Position numbers and translations under genes: made by a program. Below the pieces are notes generated by a model. The model did no database searches. It saw nothing but the letters and a program-made list of their open reading frames with translations, and was not told the DNA's origin. A stretch of 64,000 bases of DNA from an uncultured Clostridia bacterium (GTDB taxonomy: Bacteria > Bacillota > Clostridia > TANB77 > CAG-508), in assembly GCA_949948835.1 (NCBI GenBank), contig CATLHF010000002.1, forward strand, positions 1-64,000, written 5' to 3'. Of the stretch, positions 30,749 to 41,792 are shown in pieces (position 1 is the first letter of the stretch; each line of letters opens with the position of its first letter).

Positions 30749-31495
30749 ATGATTATGGAAGAAAGAAAAGTTGCCCTTGTTACAGGCGGTACAAGAGGAA
30801 TTGGAAAAGAGATTGCAAAAGCATTTGCCCAAGAAGGATATGATTTAATCATTAACTACGTATCAAACAATACAGATATAAAAAGTTTAGAAACAGAGTT
30901 TAATGAAATAGGAAGTAAAGTACTTTTTATAAAAGCAGATGTGTCAGATTTTGCATCTTGTGAAGAAATGCTAAAACAAGCAATCCAAAACTTTGGAAGA
31001 ATTGATACATTAGTAAATAATGCAGGAATTACAAGAGATAATTTACTAATGAGAATGAAAGAAGAAGAATTTGATACAGTAATTGGAATTAATCTAAAAG
31101 GTGTATTTAATGTGACAAAACAAGTCATACCCTATATGATAAAAAAACGTGCAGGAAATATTGTTAATGTTTCTTCTGTTGTAGGAGTTTGTGGCAATGC
31201 AGGACAATGTAACTATTCTGCTTCCAAAGCAGGAATTATTGGATTTACAAAATCTCTTGCAAAAGAGTTAGCAAGTAGAAACATAAGAGTAAATGCAGTA
31301 GCACCAGGTTTTATTACAACTGATATGACTGAAAGTTTAAACGATACCATAAAAGAAACAATTAGTACACAAATTCCATTAAAGCGAATGGGAGAAGCAA
31401 GAGAAGTTGCAAAAGTAGTAAAATTTTTAGCATCTGACGATGCAAGCTACATAACTGGTCAGGTTATTAACATTGATGGCGGAATGGTAATGTAG
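30749..31495 (+). CDS. fabG: 3-oxoacyl-ACP reductase FabG
   Basis: TGGTRGIGKEIA, YSASKAGIIGFTK. Confidence 0.95.
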   Translation: MIMEERKVALVTGGTRGIGKEIAKAFAQEGYDLIINYVSNNTDIKSLETEFNEIGSKVLFIKADVSDFASCEEMLKQAIQNFGRIDTLVNNAGITRDNLLMRMKEEEFDTVIGINLKGVFNVTKQVIPYMIKKRAGNIVNVSSVVGVCGNAGQCNYSASKAGIIGFTKSLAKELASRNIRVNAVAPGFITTDMTESLNDTIKETISTQIPLKRMGEAREVAKVVKFLASDDASYITGQVINIDGGMVM

Positions 31496-31510
31496 AAAGG
31501 AGAAAATTAT

Positions 31511-32749
31511 ATGGAAAAAAGAGTTGTTATTACAGGATTAGGAGCCATTACTCCAATTGGAAAAAATGTAGAGGAATTTTGGGAAGGAATTAAACAAGGA
31601 AAATGTGGAATTGCACCAATCACACATTTTGATACAACAGAATTTAAAGTAAAATTGGCAGCAGAAATAAAGAATTATGATCCAGAAGAGTATCTTGATA
31701 AAAAACAAGCAAAACGTTTAGATAGATTTTCACAATATGCTTTAATTGCAGCAAAAGAGGCAATGCAAAAAAGTGGTATTACCAAAGAAAATACCAATAT
31801 GGAAAGAGTAGGAGTAATTGTAAGTTCTGGAATTGGAGGATTAGCAACCATTGAAGAACAATGTGAAAATTATATTCAAAAAGGAGCAGATAGGGTAGCA
31901 CCGATGTATATACCAGCAGCAATATGTAATATGGCAGCTGGAAATGTTGCTATTGAAATTGGAGCAAAAGGAGAATCCTTTTCGGTGGTTACTGCATGTG
32001 CTAGTGCAACTCATTCTATTGGAGAAAGCTACCGTTTAGTTAAACACGGTTATGAGGATGTAATGGTAGTAGGAGGAACAGAAGCAAGTATTACACCAAC
32101 AGGAATTGCAGGATTTATGAACATAAAAGCATTATCGCAAAGTACAGATGCAGTACGTGCAAGTATTCCATTTGATAAAGAAAGAAATGGATTTGTAATG
32201 GGAGAAGGAGCAGGAATTCTAGTACTAGAAGAATTAGAACATGCGAAAAAAAGAAATGCAACCATTTATGCAGAGATAGTTGGTTATGGAGCAACTTCAG
32301 ATGCTTACCATATTACATCACCTTCCCCAGATGGAGAAGGTGGTAAAAGAGCAATGGAAAAAGCAATGTTAGAAGCAGGGGTTAAACCAGAGCAAGTAGA
32401 TTATATTAATGCACATGGAACTTCCACCCATTTAAACGATTCTTGCGAAACAATGGCAATAAAAGGCGCTTTTAAAGAAGTAGCATCACAAGTAATGGTT
32501 AGTTCAACAAAAGGTCATACAGGGCATCTATTAGGAGCAGCAGGAGCAGTAGAGGCAATTGTATGTATAAAGGCACTACAAGAAGGACTTGTTCCAGCAA
32601 CGATTGGCTACAAAGTTCCAGATGAAGAATGTGATTTAGATATTGTACCAAATGAAGCAAGAAAAAAAGAAATCCATTATGCTATGTCTAATTCACTAGG
32701 ATTTGGTGGTCATAATAGCTCAATTCTATTAAAAAAATATGAAGAATAG
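31511..32749 (+). CDS. fabF: Beta-ketoacyl-ACP synthase II
   Basis: VVITGLGAITPIG, TACASATHSIG, NAHGTSTHLND. Confidence 0.96.
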   Translation: MEKRVVITGLGAITPIGKNVEEFWEGIKQGKCGIAPITHFDTTEFKVKLAAEIKNYDPEEYLDKKQAKRLDRFSQYALIAAKEAMQKSGITKENTNMERVGVIVSSGIGGLATIEEQCENYIQKGADRVAPMYIPAAICNMAAGNVAIEIGAKGESFSVVTACASATHSIGESYRLVKHGYEDVMVVGGTEASITPTGIAGFMNIKALSQSTDAVRASIPFDKERNGFVMGEGAGILVLEELEHAKKRNATIYAEIVGYGATSDAYHITSPSPDGEGGKRAMEKAMLEAGVKPEQVDYINAHGTSTHLNDSCETMAIKGAFKEVASQVMVSSTKGHTGHLLGAAGAVEAIVCIKALQEGLVPATIGYKVPDEECDLDIVPNEARKKEIHYAMSNSLGFGGHNSSILLKKYEE

Positions 32750-33224
32750 AAAGGATATTTTAAATATGAATTATGAAGAAATAAAAAAACTAATGGATGA
32801 TATGGGCGAATCAAAGATTGATGATTTGGAAATTGAATTTCCAGAAGGAATGAAAATTCGATTAAAGAAGAACGAAAACCATATGACAAAAACGGATTCT
32901 ATAACAGATACTATTAAAATAGAGGAAAATAAGCCAGTAGAAAAAGACAAACAAATACCACAAAAGGAAGGAAACAAAACAGATGAAAACTTGAAAGTCA
33001 TTACATCTCCAATGGTTGGGACATTTTATGAGGCATCTTCTCCAAAGCAACCACCAATGGTAAAAGTGGGAGACAAAGTAAAAAAAGGTGATGTTTTATG
33101 TATTATTGAAGCTATGAAACTAATGAATGAAATTGAGTCTGAATTTGATGGGGAAATCATAGAGATTTGTGTACAAAACGAAGAAGTTGTAGACTTTGGA
33201 AAAACATTATTTAAAATAAAATAG
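32739..33224 (+). CDS. accB: Acetyl-CoA carboxylase biotin carboxyl carrier protein
   Basis: [12 protein letters not shown] biotinylation motif. Confidence 0.94.
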   Translation: MKNRKDILNMNYEEIKKLMDDMGESKIDDLEIEFPEGMKIRLKKNENHMTKTDSITDTIKIEENKPVEKDKQIPQKEGNKTDENLKVITSPMVGTFYEASSPKQPPMVKVGDKVKKGDVLCIIEAMKLMNEIESEFDGEIIEICVQNEEVVDFGKTLFKIK

Positions 33225-33235
33225 GAGGAAGCAAA

Positions 33236-33658
33236 ATGTTAGAAATAAAGCAAATTATGGAAATTATTCCACAAAGAGCACCATTTTTAATGATTGATAA
33301 AGTAGAAGAATTAACACCAGGAAAGAGTTGTACAGCTTATAAAAATGTATGTATCAATGAACCACATTTTAATGGACATTTTCCAGGAAATCCTATTATG
33401 CCAGGAGTTTTAATTGTAGAAAGCTTAGCACAAACTGGTGCTATGGCAATTCTTAGTTTAGATGAAAACAAGGGAAAAAATGCCTTGTTTGCGGGAATTG
33501 ATAAGATGCGTTTCAAAAAACAAGTGTTACCAGGGGACGCATTAAAATTAGAAGTAAGGATTATCAAACAAAAAGGACCAATTGGAGTTGGAGAAGGGAT
33601 TGCAACCGTTTCAGGAAAAGTGGTTGCAAAAGGAGAATTAACATTTGCAATTGTATAA
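33236..33658 (+). CDS. fabZ: 3-hydroxyacyl-ACP dehydratase FabZ
   Basis: [30 protein letters not shown]. Confidence 0.96.
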   Translation: MLEIKQIMEIIPQRAPFLMIDKVEELTPGKSCTAYKNVCINEPHFNGHFPGNPIMPGVLIVESLAQTGAMAILSLDENKGKNALFAGIDKMRFKKQVLPGDALKLEVRIIKQKGPIGVGEGIATVSGKVVAKGELTFAIV

Positions 33659-33704
33659 AAGAAAAATAGTCTCACTGATACAGTAAGACTATTAAAATGG
33701 ATAA

Positions 33705-33959
33705 TCAAGATTTGCTTTTTGCTCTCATGAGAACGACCATGCGAATCACAAGAACATAGTTTGGACCTACATTCCACCGTCCAGTAATAGTAGCTTTATA
33801 CCCTAACTGTTCAGCGATTTTCTTAACTAACTTAGGGTCAAAATCAGGAATACAAAAACCTTTCGAAAAGCGTTTAGTATTTTGTGCTAATGAGTCAATA
33901 ATTGCAAGTCCCTGCTTATAGGTACAATACTTGTGTCGAATCTTTGCCCATTTGTCCAT
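33705..33959 (-). CDS. Small hypothetical protein inserted antisense inside the fab/acc operon
   Basis: MDKWAKIRHKYCTYKQGLAIIDSLAQ...; strong RBS (aaggaggacaaacATG); hairpin at 33664-33695 (aatagtctcactgatacagtaagactatt); in-frame CGG at 33779. Confidence 0.6.
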   Translation of the reverse strand: MDKWAKIRHKYCTYKQGLAIIDSLAQNTKRFSKGFCIPDFDPKLVKKIAEQLGYKATITGRWNVGPNYVLVIRMVVLMRAKSKS

Positions 33960-34052
33960 GTTTGTCCTCCTTAACAAAAAGGTAAGTTTATCAATAATAA
34001 CGATTAAAAGTATACCACAAAAATGTCAAATAGTAAAGGAGATATACGTAAT

Positions 34053-35397
34053 ATGTTAAAGAAACTACTTGTTGCCAATCGAGGAGAAATTGCAGTAAGA
34101 ATCATTCGTGCCTGTCGTGAAATGGGAATTCGAACGGTTGCAATCTATTCGGAGGCAGATAAAACAGCACTACATAAAAGTTTAGCAGATGAAGCAGTTT
34201 GCATAGGACCTGCTTTATCTAGTAAAAGTTATTTAAATAAAAAAGCAATTTTAGAAGCAGCATGTTTAACTGGGTGTGATAGCATTCATCCAGGATTTGG
34301 ATTTTTATCGGAAAATGCTAATTTTGCAAAAATTTGTGATGAAATAGGGATTAAATTTATTGGACCAAATTACAAACTGATTGATTTAATGGGAAATAAG
34401 TCAAAAGCCAAACAAACTATGAAGGACGCAAATGTTCCTGTTGTTCCAGGTTCTGAACGGATTAGTTGAAAAGGTGGCAAAAGCAGTTGAAATTGCAAAT
34501 AAAATTAAATATCCTGTTATGCTAAAAGCATCTAGTGGCGGTGGAGGAAAAGGAATTCGCATTGCTCATAACGATACAGAATTAATCAAGATATTTGATT
34601 TAGTACGACAAGAAGCCCAAAATTCTTTTAATGATGATAGTGTGTATTTAGAAAAATTAATTGAAAACCCAAGACATGTAGAGATTCAAATTTTAGCAGA
34701 TGAACATGGAAATGCAATTCATTTAGGAGAAAGAGATTGTACGATTCAAAGAAGAAATCAAAAAGTATTAGAAGAAACACCATCTGGTGCAATTGATGAG
34801 AGACTAAGAAGGAAAATGGGAGAAATTGCAGTAAATGCTGTAAAAAAGATAGGTTATACCAATGCGGGAACCATTGAATTTTTAGTAGACAAAAATGGCG
34901 ATTTTTATTTCATGGAAATGAATACAAGAATACAAGTAGAACATCCTGTAACAGAAATGGTAACAGGGGTGGATATGATAAAAGAACAAATTCGAATAGC
35001 AGGTGGGGAAAAACTATTGCTTACTCAAAAACAAATTATAGTAAAAGGACATAGTTTGGAAGCAAGAGTTAATGCAGAAAATCCAAGGAAAAACTTTATG
35101 CCATGCCCAGGAACTATTACAGAATTACATTTACCGGGAGGCAATGGAATAAGAGTCGATACTGCTATTTATCAAGGATATACCATTCCTATGAATTATG
35201 ATTCGATGCTTGCTAAAATTATTGTACATGGAAATAGTAGAGAAGAATCCATTCGCAAAATGAAAAGTGCACTTTCTGAACTAGTAATAGAAGGAGTTAC
35301 AACAAATATTGATTTTTTATTACAAATTCTAGAAAACGAAAATTTTGTGAAAAATCAATATGATACTTCTTTTATTACAAAAGAATTTAGAATATAG
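34053..35397 (+). CDS. accC: Acetyl-CoA carboxylase biotin carboxylase subunit, requires +1 shift at CGG 34458
   Basis: [23 protein letters not shown]; ORFs join as [43 protein letters not shown]. Confidence 0.95.
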
Positions 35398-35409
35398 GGA
35401 GAAAAGCAT

Positions 35410-36267
35410 ATGGTAATTGATAAAATTCGAAAAATAAATAATCAACAAGAACATATTCCAAATCCTAATGTAAGTGAAATGTTAGTAGGAAAATGGATAA
35501 AATGCGATGAATGTAAAGAAATTTTATACAAAGAAGAAGTTCATCATAATTTAGGCGTATGCCCCAATTGTGGAAAACATTTTAGACTTTCTGCAAGAAG
35601 AAGAATTAAACAAATTGCAGATGAAGGCACGTTTATAGAAATTGCAAAAGGAATCAAATCGAAAGATCCACTACAATTTGAAGGTTATGTAAAAAAATTA
35701 GAACTATTAGAAGAAAAAACACAAATTGAAGAAGCTGTTACGGTTGGAATTTGCAAAATCCAAGAGCAAGAAACGGTTCTTTGTGTAATGGATGGTAATT
35801 TTTTAATGGGAAGTATGGGAAGTGTAGTAGGAGAAAAGATAACCATCGCGATAGAAGAAGCAATTTCAAAAAGATTGCCATTGATTATATTTTGCGTATC
35901 TGGTGGTGCAAGAATGCAAGAAGGAATTATTTCTCTTATGCAAATGGCAAAAACTTCAAGTGCAATTGCAAAGTTAAATGAAGAGAAATTACTATACATA
36001 TCTGTATTAACAGACCCTACAACAGGAGGAGTAACAGCAAGCTTTGCTATGCTTGGTGATATTATTATAGCAGAGCCAAATACACTAATCGGATTTGCAG
36101 GACCAAGAGTTATTGAACAGACAATAGGGCAGACATTACCAAAAGGCTTCCAAAGAGCAGAATTTTTATTAGAACATGGATTTATTGATATGGTGGTAGA
36201 AAGAAAAGACTTAAAAGAAACATTAGGAAAACTATTAACATGGCATAGAAAGAATGAAAGGATGTGA
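35410..36267 (+). CDS. accD: Acetyl-CoA carboxylase carboxyltransferase subunit beta
   Basis: Zinc ribbon [44 protein letters not shown]. Confidence 0.95.
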   Translation: MVIDKIRKINNQQEHIPNPNVSEMLVGKWIKCDECKEILYKEEVHHNLGVCPNCGKHFRLSARRRIKQIADEGTFIEIAKGIKSKDPLQFEGYVKKLELLEEKTQIEEAVTVGICKIQEQETVLCVMDGNFLMGSMGSVVGEKITIAIEEAISKRLPLIIFCVSGGARMQEGIISLMQMAKTSSAIAKLNEEKLLYISVLTDPTTGGVTASFAMLGDIIIAEPNTLIGFAGPRVIEQTIGQTLPKGFQRAEFLLEHGFIDMVVERKDLKETLGKLLTWHRKNERM

Positions 36268-36271
36268 TAGG

Positions 36272-37068
36272 ATGCCTAAGATATTGGCATGGGATAGAGT
36301 AATACTCGCAAGAAAAGCATCAAGACCAAAAGCAAGTGATTATATTAAAAGTTTAACCGATGAGTTTATACCATTACATGGAGATAGACTGTTTGGAGAT
36401 GATAAATCGATTATTTCTGGAATAGGAACAATTGATGGGATGGTTGTGACCATTATCGGACAGCAAAAAGGAAAAACAACAAAGGAAAATATGGAATGTA
36501 ATTTTGGGATGACAAATCCAGAAGGATATAGAAAAGCACTAAGGCTTATGAAACAAGCAGAGAAATTCCGGAAGACCAGTGCTTACTTTTATCGATACTC
36601 CTGGAGCATATCCGGGACTAGAGGCAGAAGAAAGAGGACAACGGAGAAGCTATTGCAAGGAATTTAATGGAAATGGCAAATTTAAAAGTACCTATTATAT
36701 GTGTTGTGATAGGAGAAGGGTCTAGTGGTGGAGCATTAGCCTTAGGTGTTTCAGATAAAGTCATTATGTTAGAAAATGCGGTTTATTCAATTCTTTCACC
36801 AGAAGGATTTGCTTCTATTTTATATAAAGATGCTTCTAAAAATAAGGAAGCAGCAGAAGCAATGAAATTAACAGCAAAAGACTTGAAAAATTTTGGAGTT
36901 GTTGATACGATTATCAAGGAACCAAAAGAAACAATAGAAGAAAATTTTGAAAGTGTAATACGAAAATTAAAAAAAGAAATCATTCAATCCATTAAAAAAT
37001 TAAGTGTTATGACAAATGAAGAACGCTTACAAAATCGTTATGAGAAATATAGAAAAATAGGAAGGTAG
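36272..37068 (+). CDS. accA: Acetyl-CoA carboxylase carboxyltransferase subunit alpha, requires +1 shifts at CGG 36569 and CGG 36642
   Basis: Rejoined: [66 protein letters not shown], a textbook AccA core. Confidence 0.94.
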
Positions 37069-37077
37069 GAAAGAAAA

Positions 37078-37848
37078 ATGATATTACAAGGAAAGAAAAT
37101 TTTAATTATGGGAATTCGTAATAAATGGAGTATTGCTTGGGGAGTGGCACAAGCAGTAACAAGTCAAGGAGGAGAGGTGATTTTTACTCACCATCCAATG
37201 GAGAATATGGAAAAACTATATGCATTAATAGAAGAAATACCAGGAGCAAAAACATATCCATGTGATGCAGAATCTGATGAAAGTATTGAACAAGCATTAA
37301 AGCAAGTAAAACAAGACTATGGAAAAATTGATGGGATTTTACATTGTATTGCACATGCTAATACCGAAGATTTAAGAAATGATTTCATTAAAACATCAAG
37401 ACAGGGATTTAGCCATGCATCAGACGTAAGTGCGTATTCCCTAGTAGCAACTGCAAGAATTGCAAAAGAGGAAGAAATATTAAATGAAAATGCAAGTATG
37501 GTAGCACTTACTTATTTTGGTTCTGAAAAAGTAATGGAGGGATATAATGTAATGGGAGTTGCAAAGGCAGCTCTAGAAGCAAGCATTCGTTACCTTGCAA
37601 AAGATTTAGGAACAGATGGCATACGAATTAATGCTATTTCTGCAGGTCCAATTAAAACACTTTCTGCAAAAGGAATTAAAGATTTTGGAAGTATTTTAGA
37701 TATTGTAGAAACAAGAGCACCGTTAAAAAGAAATGTAACACAAGTAGAAATTGGAAATGTAGCAACATTTCTATTTAGTGATTTATCATCAAGTATTACT
37801 GGAGAAATAATTCATGCAGATAATGGATTTTCTATTACAGGTGCATAA
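37078..37848 (+). CDS. fabI: Enoyl-ACP reductase FabI
   Basis: GIRNKWSIAWGVAQ, YNVMGVAKAALEASIRYLA, NAISAGPIKTLSAKGI. Confidence 0.93.
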   Translation: MILQGKKILIMGIRNKWSIAWGVAQAVTSQGGEVIFTHHPMENMEKLYALIEEIPGAKTYPCDAESDESIEQALKQVKQDYGKIDGILHCIAHANTEDLRNDFIKTSRQGFSHASDVSAYSLVATARIAKEEEILNENASMVALTYFGSEKVMEGYNVMGVAKAALEASIRYLAKDLGTDGIRINAISAGPIKTLSAKGIKDFGSILDIVETRAPLKRNVTQVEIGNVATFLFSDLSSSITGEIIHADNGFSITGA

Positions 37849-37856
37849 GAGGAAAA

Positions 37857-37890
37857 AAACTGGCTAACAATAAAAACGTTAGCCAGTTGT
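37857..37890. terminator. Bidirectional hairpin between fabI and the antisense small ORF
   Basis: aactggctaacaataaaaacgttagccagtt. Confidence 0.8.
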
Positions 37891-38199
37891 ACTTGCTTTG
37901 TGTATTGTTACATAATAGCAAATGCAATCATTTGGTTTATAAGAATGGACAACAATATGAAATAGATTTTTGTCAAGCGTTTTTTGATAAAAACCTAACT
38001 CAACTAAGAATTTAGTAATTGTTTGACATCCAAAACTTTTACCTTCTGAATCCTTTTTGCTTTTTACCAAAAATTTTTCTGGAAGCCCTTTATTGATAAG
38101 AAGAAGCTTCCGAAACTGATAAATGAGTTGCTTAGGATAAGTAGATTCTACTTTCCGTAAATTATTTTCAAATACAACAATGCTCATACAATTACTCAT
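37879..38199 (-). CDS. Small hypothetical protein
   Basis: aaggaggactaccTATG-type RBS, own terminator; in-frame CGG at 38112 and 38157. Confidence 0.55.
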   Translation of the reverse strand: MSNCMSIVVFENNLRKVESTYPKQLIYQFRKLLLINKGLPEKFLVKSKKDSEGKSFGCQTITKFLVELGFYQKTLDKNLFHIVVHSYKPNDCICYYVTIHKASTTG

Positions 38200-38305
38200 A
38201 GGTAGTCCTCCTTAAGATTGATTAATTTAAATTATAGCACAAAAACAGACAAAAAACAACGCATATTATTTTGTAGAAAATAATACCATTGACGTAATAA
38301 AAAAA

Positions 38306-38926
38306 GTGGAATATAATAGTCATGGGGATTTTATGAATATATTAGAAAAATTAAAAACCATAATAGAAGTAATAAAAAATATAATAAAAAGCGATGGAAA
38401 AGTGGAAACAAAGTTGTTAGAAGCTCTTAAATATTATGAATATGCATTTGAAAATCAAGATATGAGAAGAGGGAATTTTGAAGGGTTTCCAATGGGGGAA
38501 TTTTTAGGAGAAATTAGTGAAGGAATAGCTACATTTGGAGATTTTTCATTTCCAATTGGTTCTTTTGAGCAACATGGAAATACAATTACAGTAAAAGAAC
38601 CAGTTGAAATACATTATGATGAAAAAAACAAAACGGCTAAAATGTATATGAATGGAAAGCAAATCTGTTCGAACCCGGAAGTAGAAAAAGAAATAGCAAG
38701 ACAAATTGAACAAAATGGCAGACCATCTACAATAAAAGTAAACAACAAAGGAGAAGTCGTAAAAAGTGCTGCTGAAGATTATAGAGCAAGCTTATATAAT
38801 GCTGAAGCGAGACAAAAAACAGAAGAAGTAGGAAGAACATTTGAACAAAGACAAAAGGAAAAACAAGAACAAGTAAAAGAAACACAACAAACAAGAAATG
38901 CGGATGAAGAATTAGTATTTGTATAA
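38306..38926 (+). CDS. Hypothetical protein
   Basis: Complete 206-aa ORF in the host compositional style; no family recognised. Confidence 0.6.
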   Translation: MEYNSHGDFMNILEKLKTIIEVIKNIIKSDGKVETKLLEALKYYEYAFENQDMRRGNFEGFPMGEFLGEISEGIATFGDFSFPIGSFEQHGNTITVKEPVEIHYDEKNKTAKMYMNGKQICSNPEVEKEIARQIEQNGRPSTIKVNNKGEVVKSAAEDYRASLYNAEARQKTEEVGRTFEQRQKEKQEQVKETQQTRNADEELVFV

Positions 38927-38949
38927 GGAGTAAAGAAGAGGAAATAGCA

Positions 38950-39478
38950 ATGCCAGAAGCAATTGAAGTAACCAATATGAGAAAAAACAAAGATAATCGT
39001 GAATATGTTTTAAATGTAGTAAAACAAAATGGGAAATTATTAGAATTTGCAAGTGATGTATTAAAAGATGATGAAGAAATTGCAAAAGAAGCAGTTCATA
39101 ATAATGCAGAAGCATTAGAATTTGTAAGTGATAGACTAAAAGGAAATAGAGAAATTGTATATGATTCAGTAAGTAGGATTCGGATGGACGTATTGTTATG
39201 CAAAAACAAATTTGCTTTCGGATAAAGAGTTATTGCTTACAGGGTTAAAGGTAAGTGGACAAATTCTATATTATGCGAATAGCAAAATGAGAGATGATAA
39301 AGAAGTTGTATTAGAAGCAGTGAAACAAAAAGGAATTATTATTAAATATGCAAGCTATAATCTACGTTCTGATAAAGAAGTAGCAATTGTTGCCATAACA
39401 CAAGACAAGTCATGTTTTGAATTTTTAAGTGATACATTAAAACAAGATGAAGATATCTTAAAAATAAAAAATTTGTAA
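38950..39478 (+). CDS. DUF4116-like repeat protein, requires +1 shift at CGG 39181
   Basis: Rejoined: YDSVSRI-GWTYCYAKTNLLSDKELLLTGLKVSGQILYYANSKMRDDKEVVLEAVKQKG; repeats of LKDDEEIAKEAV / MRDDKEVVLEAV type. Confidence 0.7.
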
Positions 39479-39512
39479 CGTTATAAAAAAGTAAAATTAG
39501 GAAATACTGTAT

Positions 39513-41768
39513 ATGAAGGAGAATGTTATGAAAGTAAAAACATTTCTAAAGTATATAGTATTTTTTTTATGCGTTTTTGGGATTTTTCATACAAAAGTAG
39601 AAGCATCCATTAAAAAAGATGGAATAGAAAATTTTCCAACTTCTTATAGGCCCTATTTACAAGAATTAAAAAAGAAACATCCATACTGGGAATTTACGGC
39701 ATTATATACAGGGCTTGACTGGAATTATGTGATATCACAAGAATATAGAAACAATAAAAACCTAGTACCAAAATCATATTCCGATGCATGGAAATGTACC
39801 GATAATGGAATTTATGATGTGGAAATTGATAAAGGCTGGGTAAATGCATCCAAAAGAGCAGTGGAATATACAATGGATCCAAGGAATTTTTTGAATGATG
39901 TACGTGTTTTCCAATTTGAGAAGCTATCTTATGACCCAAATACGAATTCAAAAGAAGGGGTTGAAAAAATCTTATATGGAACGGAATTTTATAATCGAGC
40001 AGTTAGTTATAGGACCCACTCAGGACAAGTCATTGACATGCAAGAAAAATATTCAGATTTAATATGGAATTCTGCTATCTATTCAGGCGTAAGCCCTTAT
40101 CATTTAGCATCTCGTATTAAACAAGAAGTGGGACCGTTTATTACCCATAATTCGATTAGTGGAACCGTTGCAGGTTTTGAAGGTTATTACAATTTTTATA
40201 ATATTGGTGCTACTAGTTCAACAGAACCTTTAGGGGCTATTAAAAATGGATTACAATTTGCAAAAGATGGAAAAGGAGCATCCGAAGAAACTAAAGCAAA
40301 TTTATTCATTCCATGGAATACACCAGAAAGAGCAATCAAAGGTGGGGCAGTTTTTATAGGAAGTAGTTATATATCGGTTGGACAAAACAATTTATATTTA
40401 CAAAAGTTTGATGTTAATGATGATAGAGGGCCAGACTTGTTTTGGCATCAATATATGACAAATTGTTTAGCACCATATAGTGAATCAAGTGGAATTCATA
40501 AAGCATATAGTTCCAATGGTATGTTAGACTCTTCTATACGATTTATTATTCCGATTTATGAAAATATGCCAAGATATATGACAGAAAGCCCAAACATTCC
40601 AGAATCAGATTATGCAACAGATAATACCAAAATGTATGCAGATGTAACAGGTACGTTAAATGTCAGAACAGGTCCTTCTACTTCTTATGAAGTATTAACA
40701 GGAATCGACAGAAACCGAATTATAACCAGAATAAAAAGAGGAGTACAAAATGGAGAAAGATGGGACAAAATTGAACTGGATAATGGAATGGTAGGATATG
40801 TATTTCAAAGTTATTTAAAAGAAGTACCAAAGCCAACAATTACTAATATTAAACTAAGTATTGACAATACAATCATTCAAAAAGGAAGCACAAACGTTAT
40901 TAAAATTGATATTACGCCACAAGATGCAACTGAACAAATTGTATGGGAAACAAGTAATCCAAATATTGTAAGTGTAGATAATGGAAATATTATAGGAGTA
41001 ACTTCAGGGGTAGCTACGATTACAGCAAAAACATTAGATGGAAGAGTAAGTGACAGTATCGATATTACAGTTTATTCAAAAGTAACCAGTATCATATTAG
41101 ATAAACAAGATGTTACGTTGTTAAAAGGAAACAAAATAAAAGTATCTGCCAATATCCTACCAGAAGATGCAACCAATAAAGAAATGATATGGAGTAGTGA
41201 AAATGAAAAAGTAGCAAGTGTTGTAGATGGCATTATAACGGCTAATGGAGTGGGAAATACAACAATAATAGCAAAGGCAAAAAATGAGGAAATAAAAGCA
41301 ACATGTAAAGTAAATGTTAAAGAATTGCCAGATGAAGTGATTTTGGAGTTTGATAAGAGTTTGAAGGTAGAGGCAGATGAAATAAGTGGCCTTGATATTC
41401 TAAAACTAACAGTAGGAGAAGTAAAAGAATTAATTAAGACAAACTTGAATTTAGAATTTTATAATGACCAAAATGAAGTTTTAACACAAGAAGATAAGAT
41501 TGGAACTGGCTCAAAATTAATTTTAAAAAATGAATTAGAAGAAGTAGTATATGAATATACATTTATTGTATATGGAGATGTTAATGGAGATGGGGAGATT
41601 AACTCATTAGATGTTCTAATCATACAAAAACACATCCTTGAGATAAAAGAAATAACGGGAGTTTTCTTAAAATCTGCGAATACTTCGAAAAATGGAGAAT
41701 TACCATCTTCCTTAGATGTATTAAAAATACAAAAGCATATTTTAGAAATTAAATCAATTGAACAATAA
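39513..41768 (+). CDS. Glucosaminidase-like cell-wall hydrolase with SH3, Big2 and C-terminal dockerin
   Basis: IWNSAIYSGVSPYHLASRIKQEVG, SH3 VTGTLNVRTGPSTSYEVL, two Big2 modules, GDVNGDGEINSLDVLIIQKHIL dockerin. Confidence 0.85.
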   Translation: MKENVMKVKTFLKYIVFFLCVFGIFHTKVEASIKKDGIENFPTSYRPYLQELKKKHPYWEFTALYTGLDWNYVISQEYRNNKNLVPKSYSDAWKCTDNGIYDVEIDKGWVNASKRAVEYTMDPRNFLNDVRVFQFEKLSYDPNTNSKEGVEKILYGTEFYNRAVSYRTHSGQVIDMQEKYSDLIWNSAIYSGVSPYHLASRIKQEVGPFITHNSISGTVAGFEGYYNFYNIGATSSTEPLGAIKNGLQFAKDGKGASEETKANLFIPWNTPERAIKGGAVFIGSSYISVGQNNLYLQKFDVNDDRGPDLFWHQYMTNCLAPYSESSGIHKAYSSNGMLDSSIRFIIPIYENMPRYMTESPNIPESDYATDNTKMYADVTGTLNVRTGPSTSYEVLTGIDRNRIITRIKRGVQNGERWDKIELDNGMVGYVFQSYLKEVPKPTITNIKLSIDNTIIQKGSTNVIKIDITPQDATEQIVWETSNPNIVSVDNGNIIGVTSGVATITAKTLDGRVSDSIDITVYSKVTSIILDKQDVTLLKGNKIKVSANILPEDATNKEMIWSSENEKVASVVDGIITANGVGNTTIIAKAKNEEIKATCKVNVKELPDEVILEFDKSLKVEADEISGLDILKLTVGEVKELIKTNLNLEFYNDQNEVLTQEDKIGTGSKLILKNELEEVVYEYTFIVYGDVNGDGEINSLDVLIIQKHILEIKEITGVFLKSANTSKNGELPSSLDVLKIQKHILEIKSIEQ

Positions 41769-41792
41769 AATTTCTAATAGAAAGGGGAAAAT

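Noticed and set aside
36612-36617. ccg gga in accA as an additional CGG shift site
   Set aside because: The cgg there is out of frame (Pro-Gly codons) and the conserved AYPGLEAEE is read normally.
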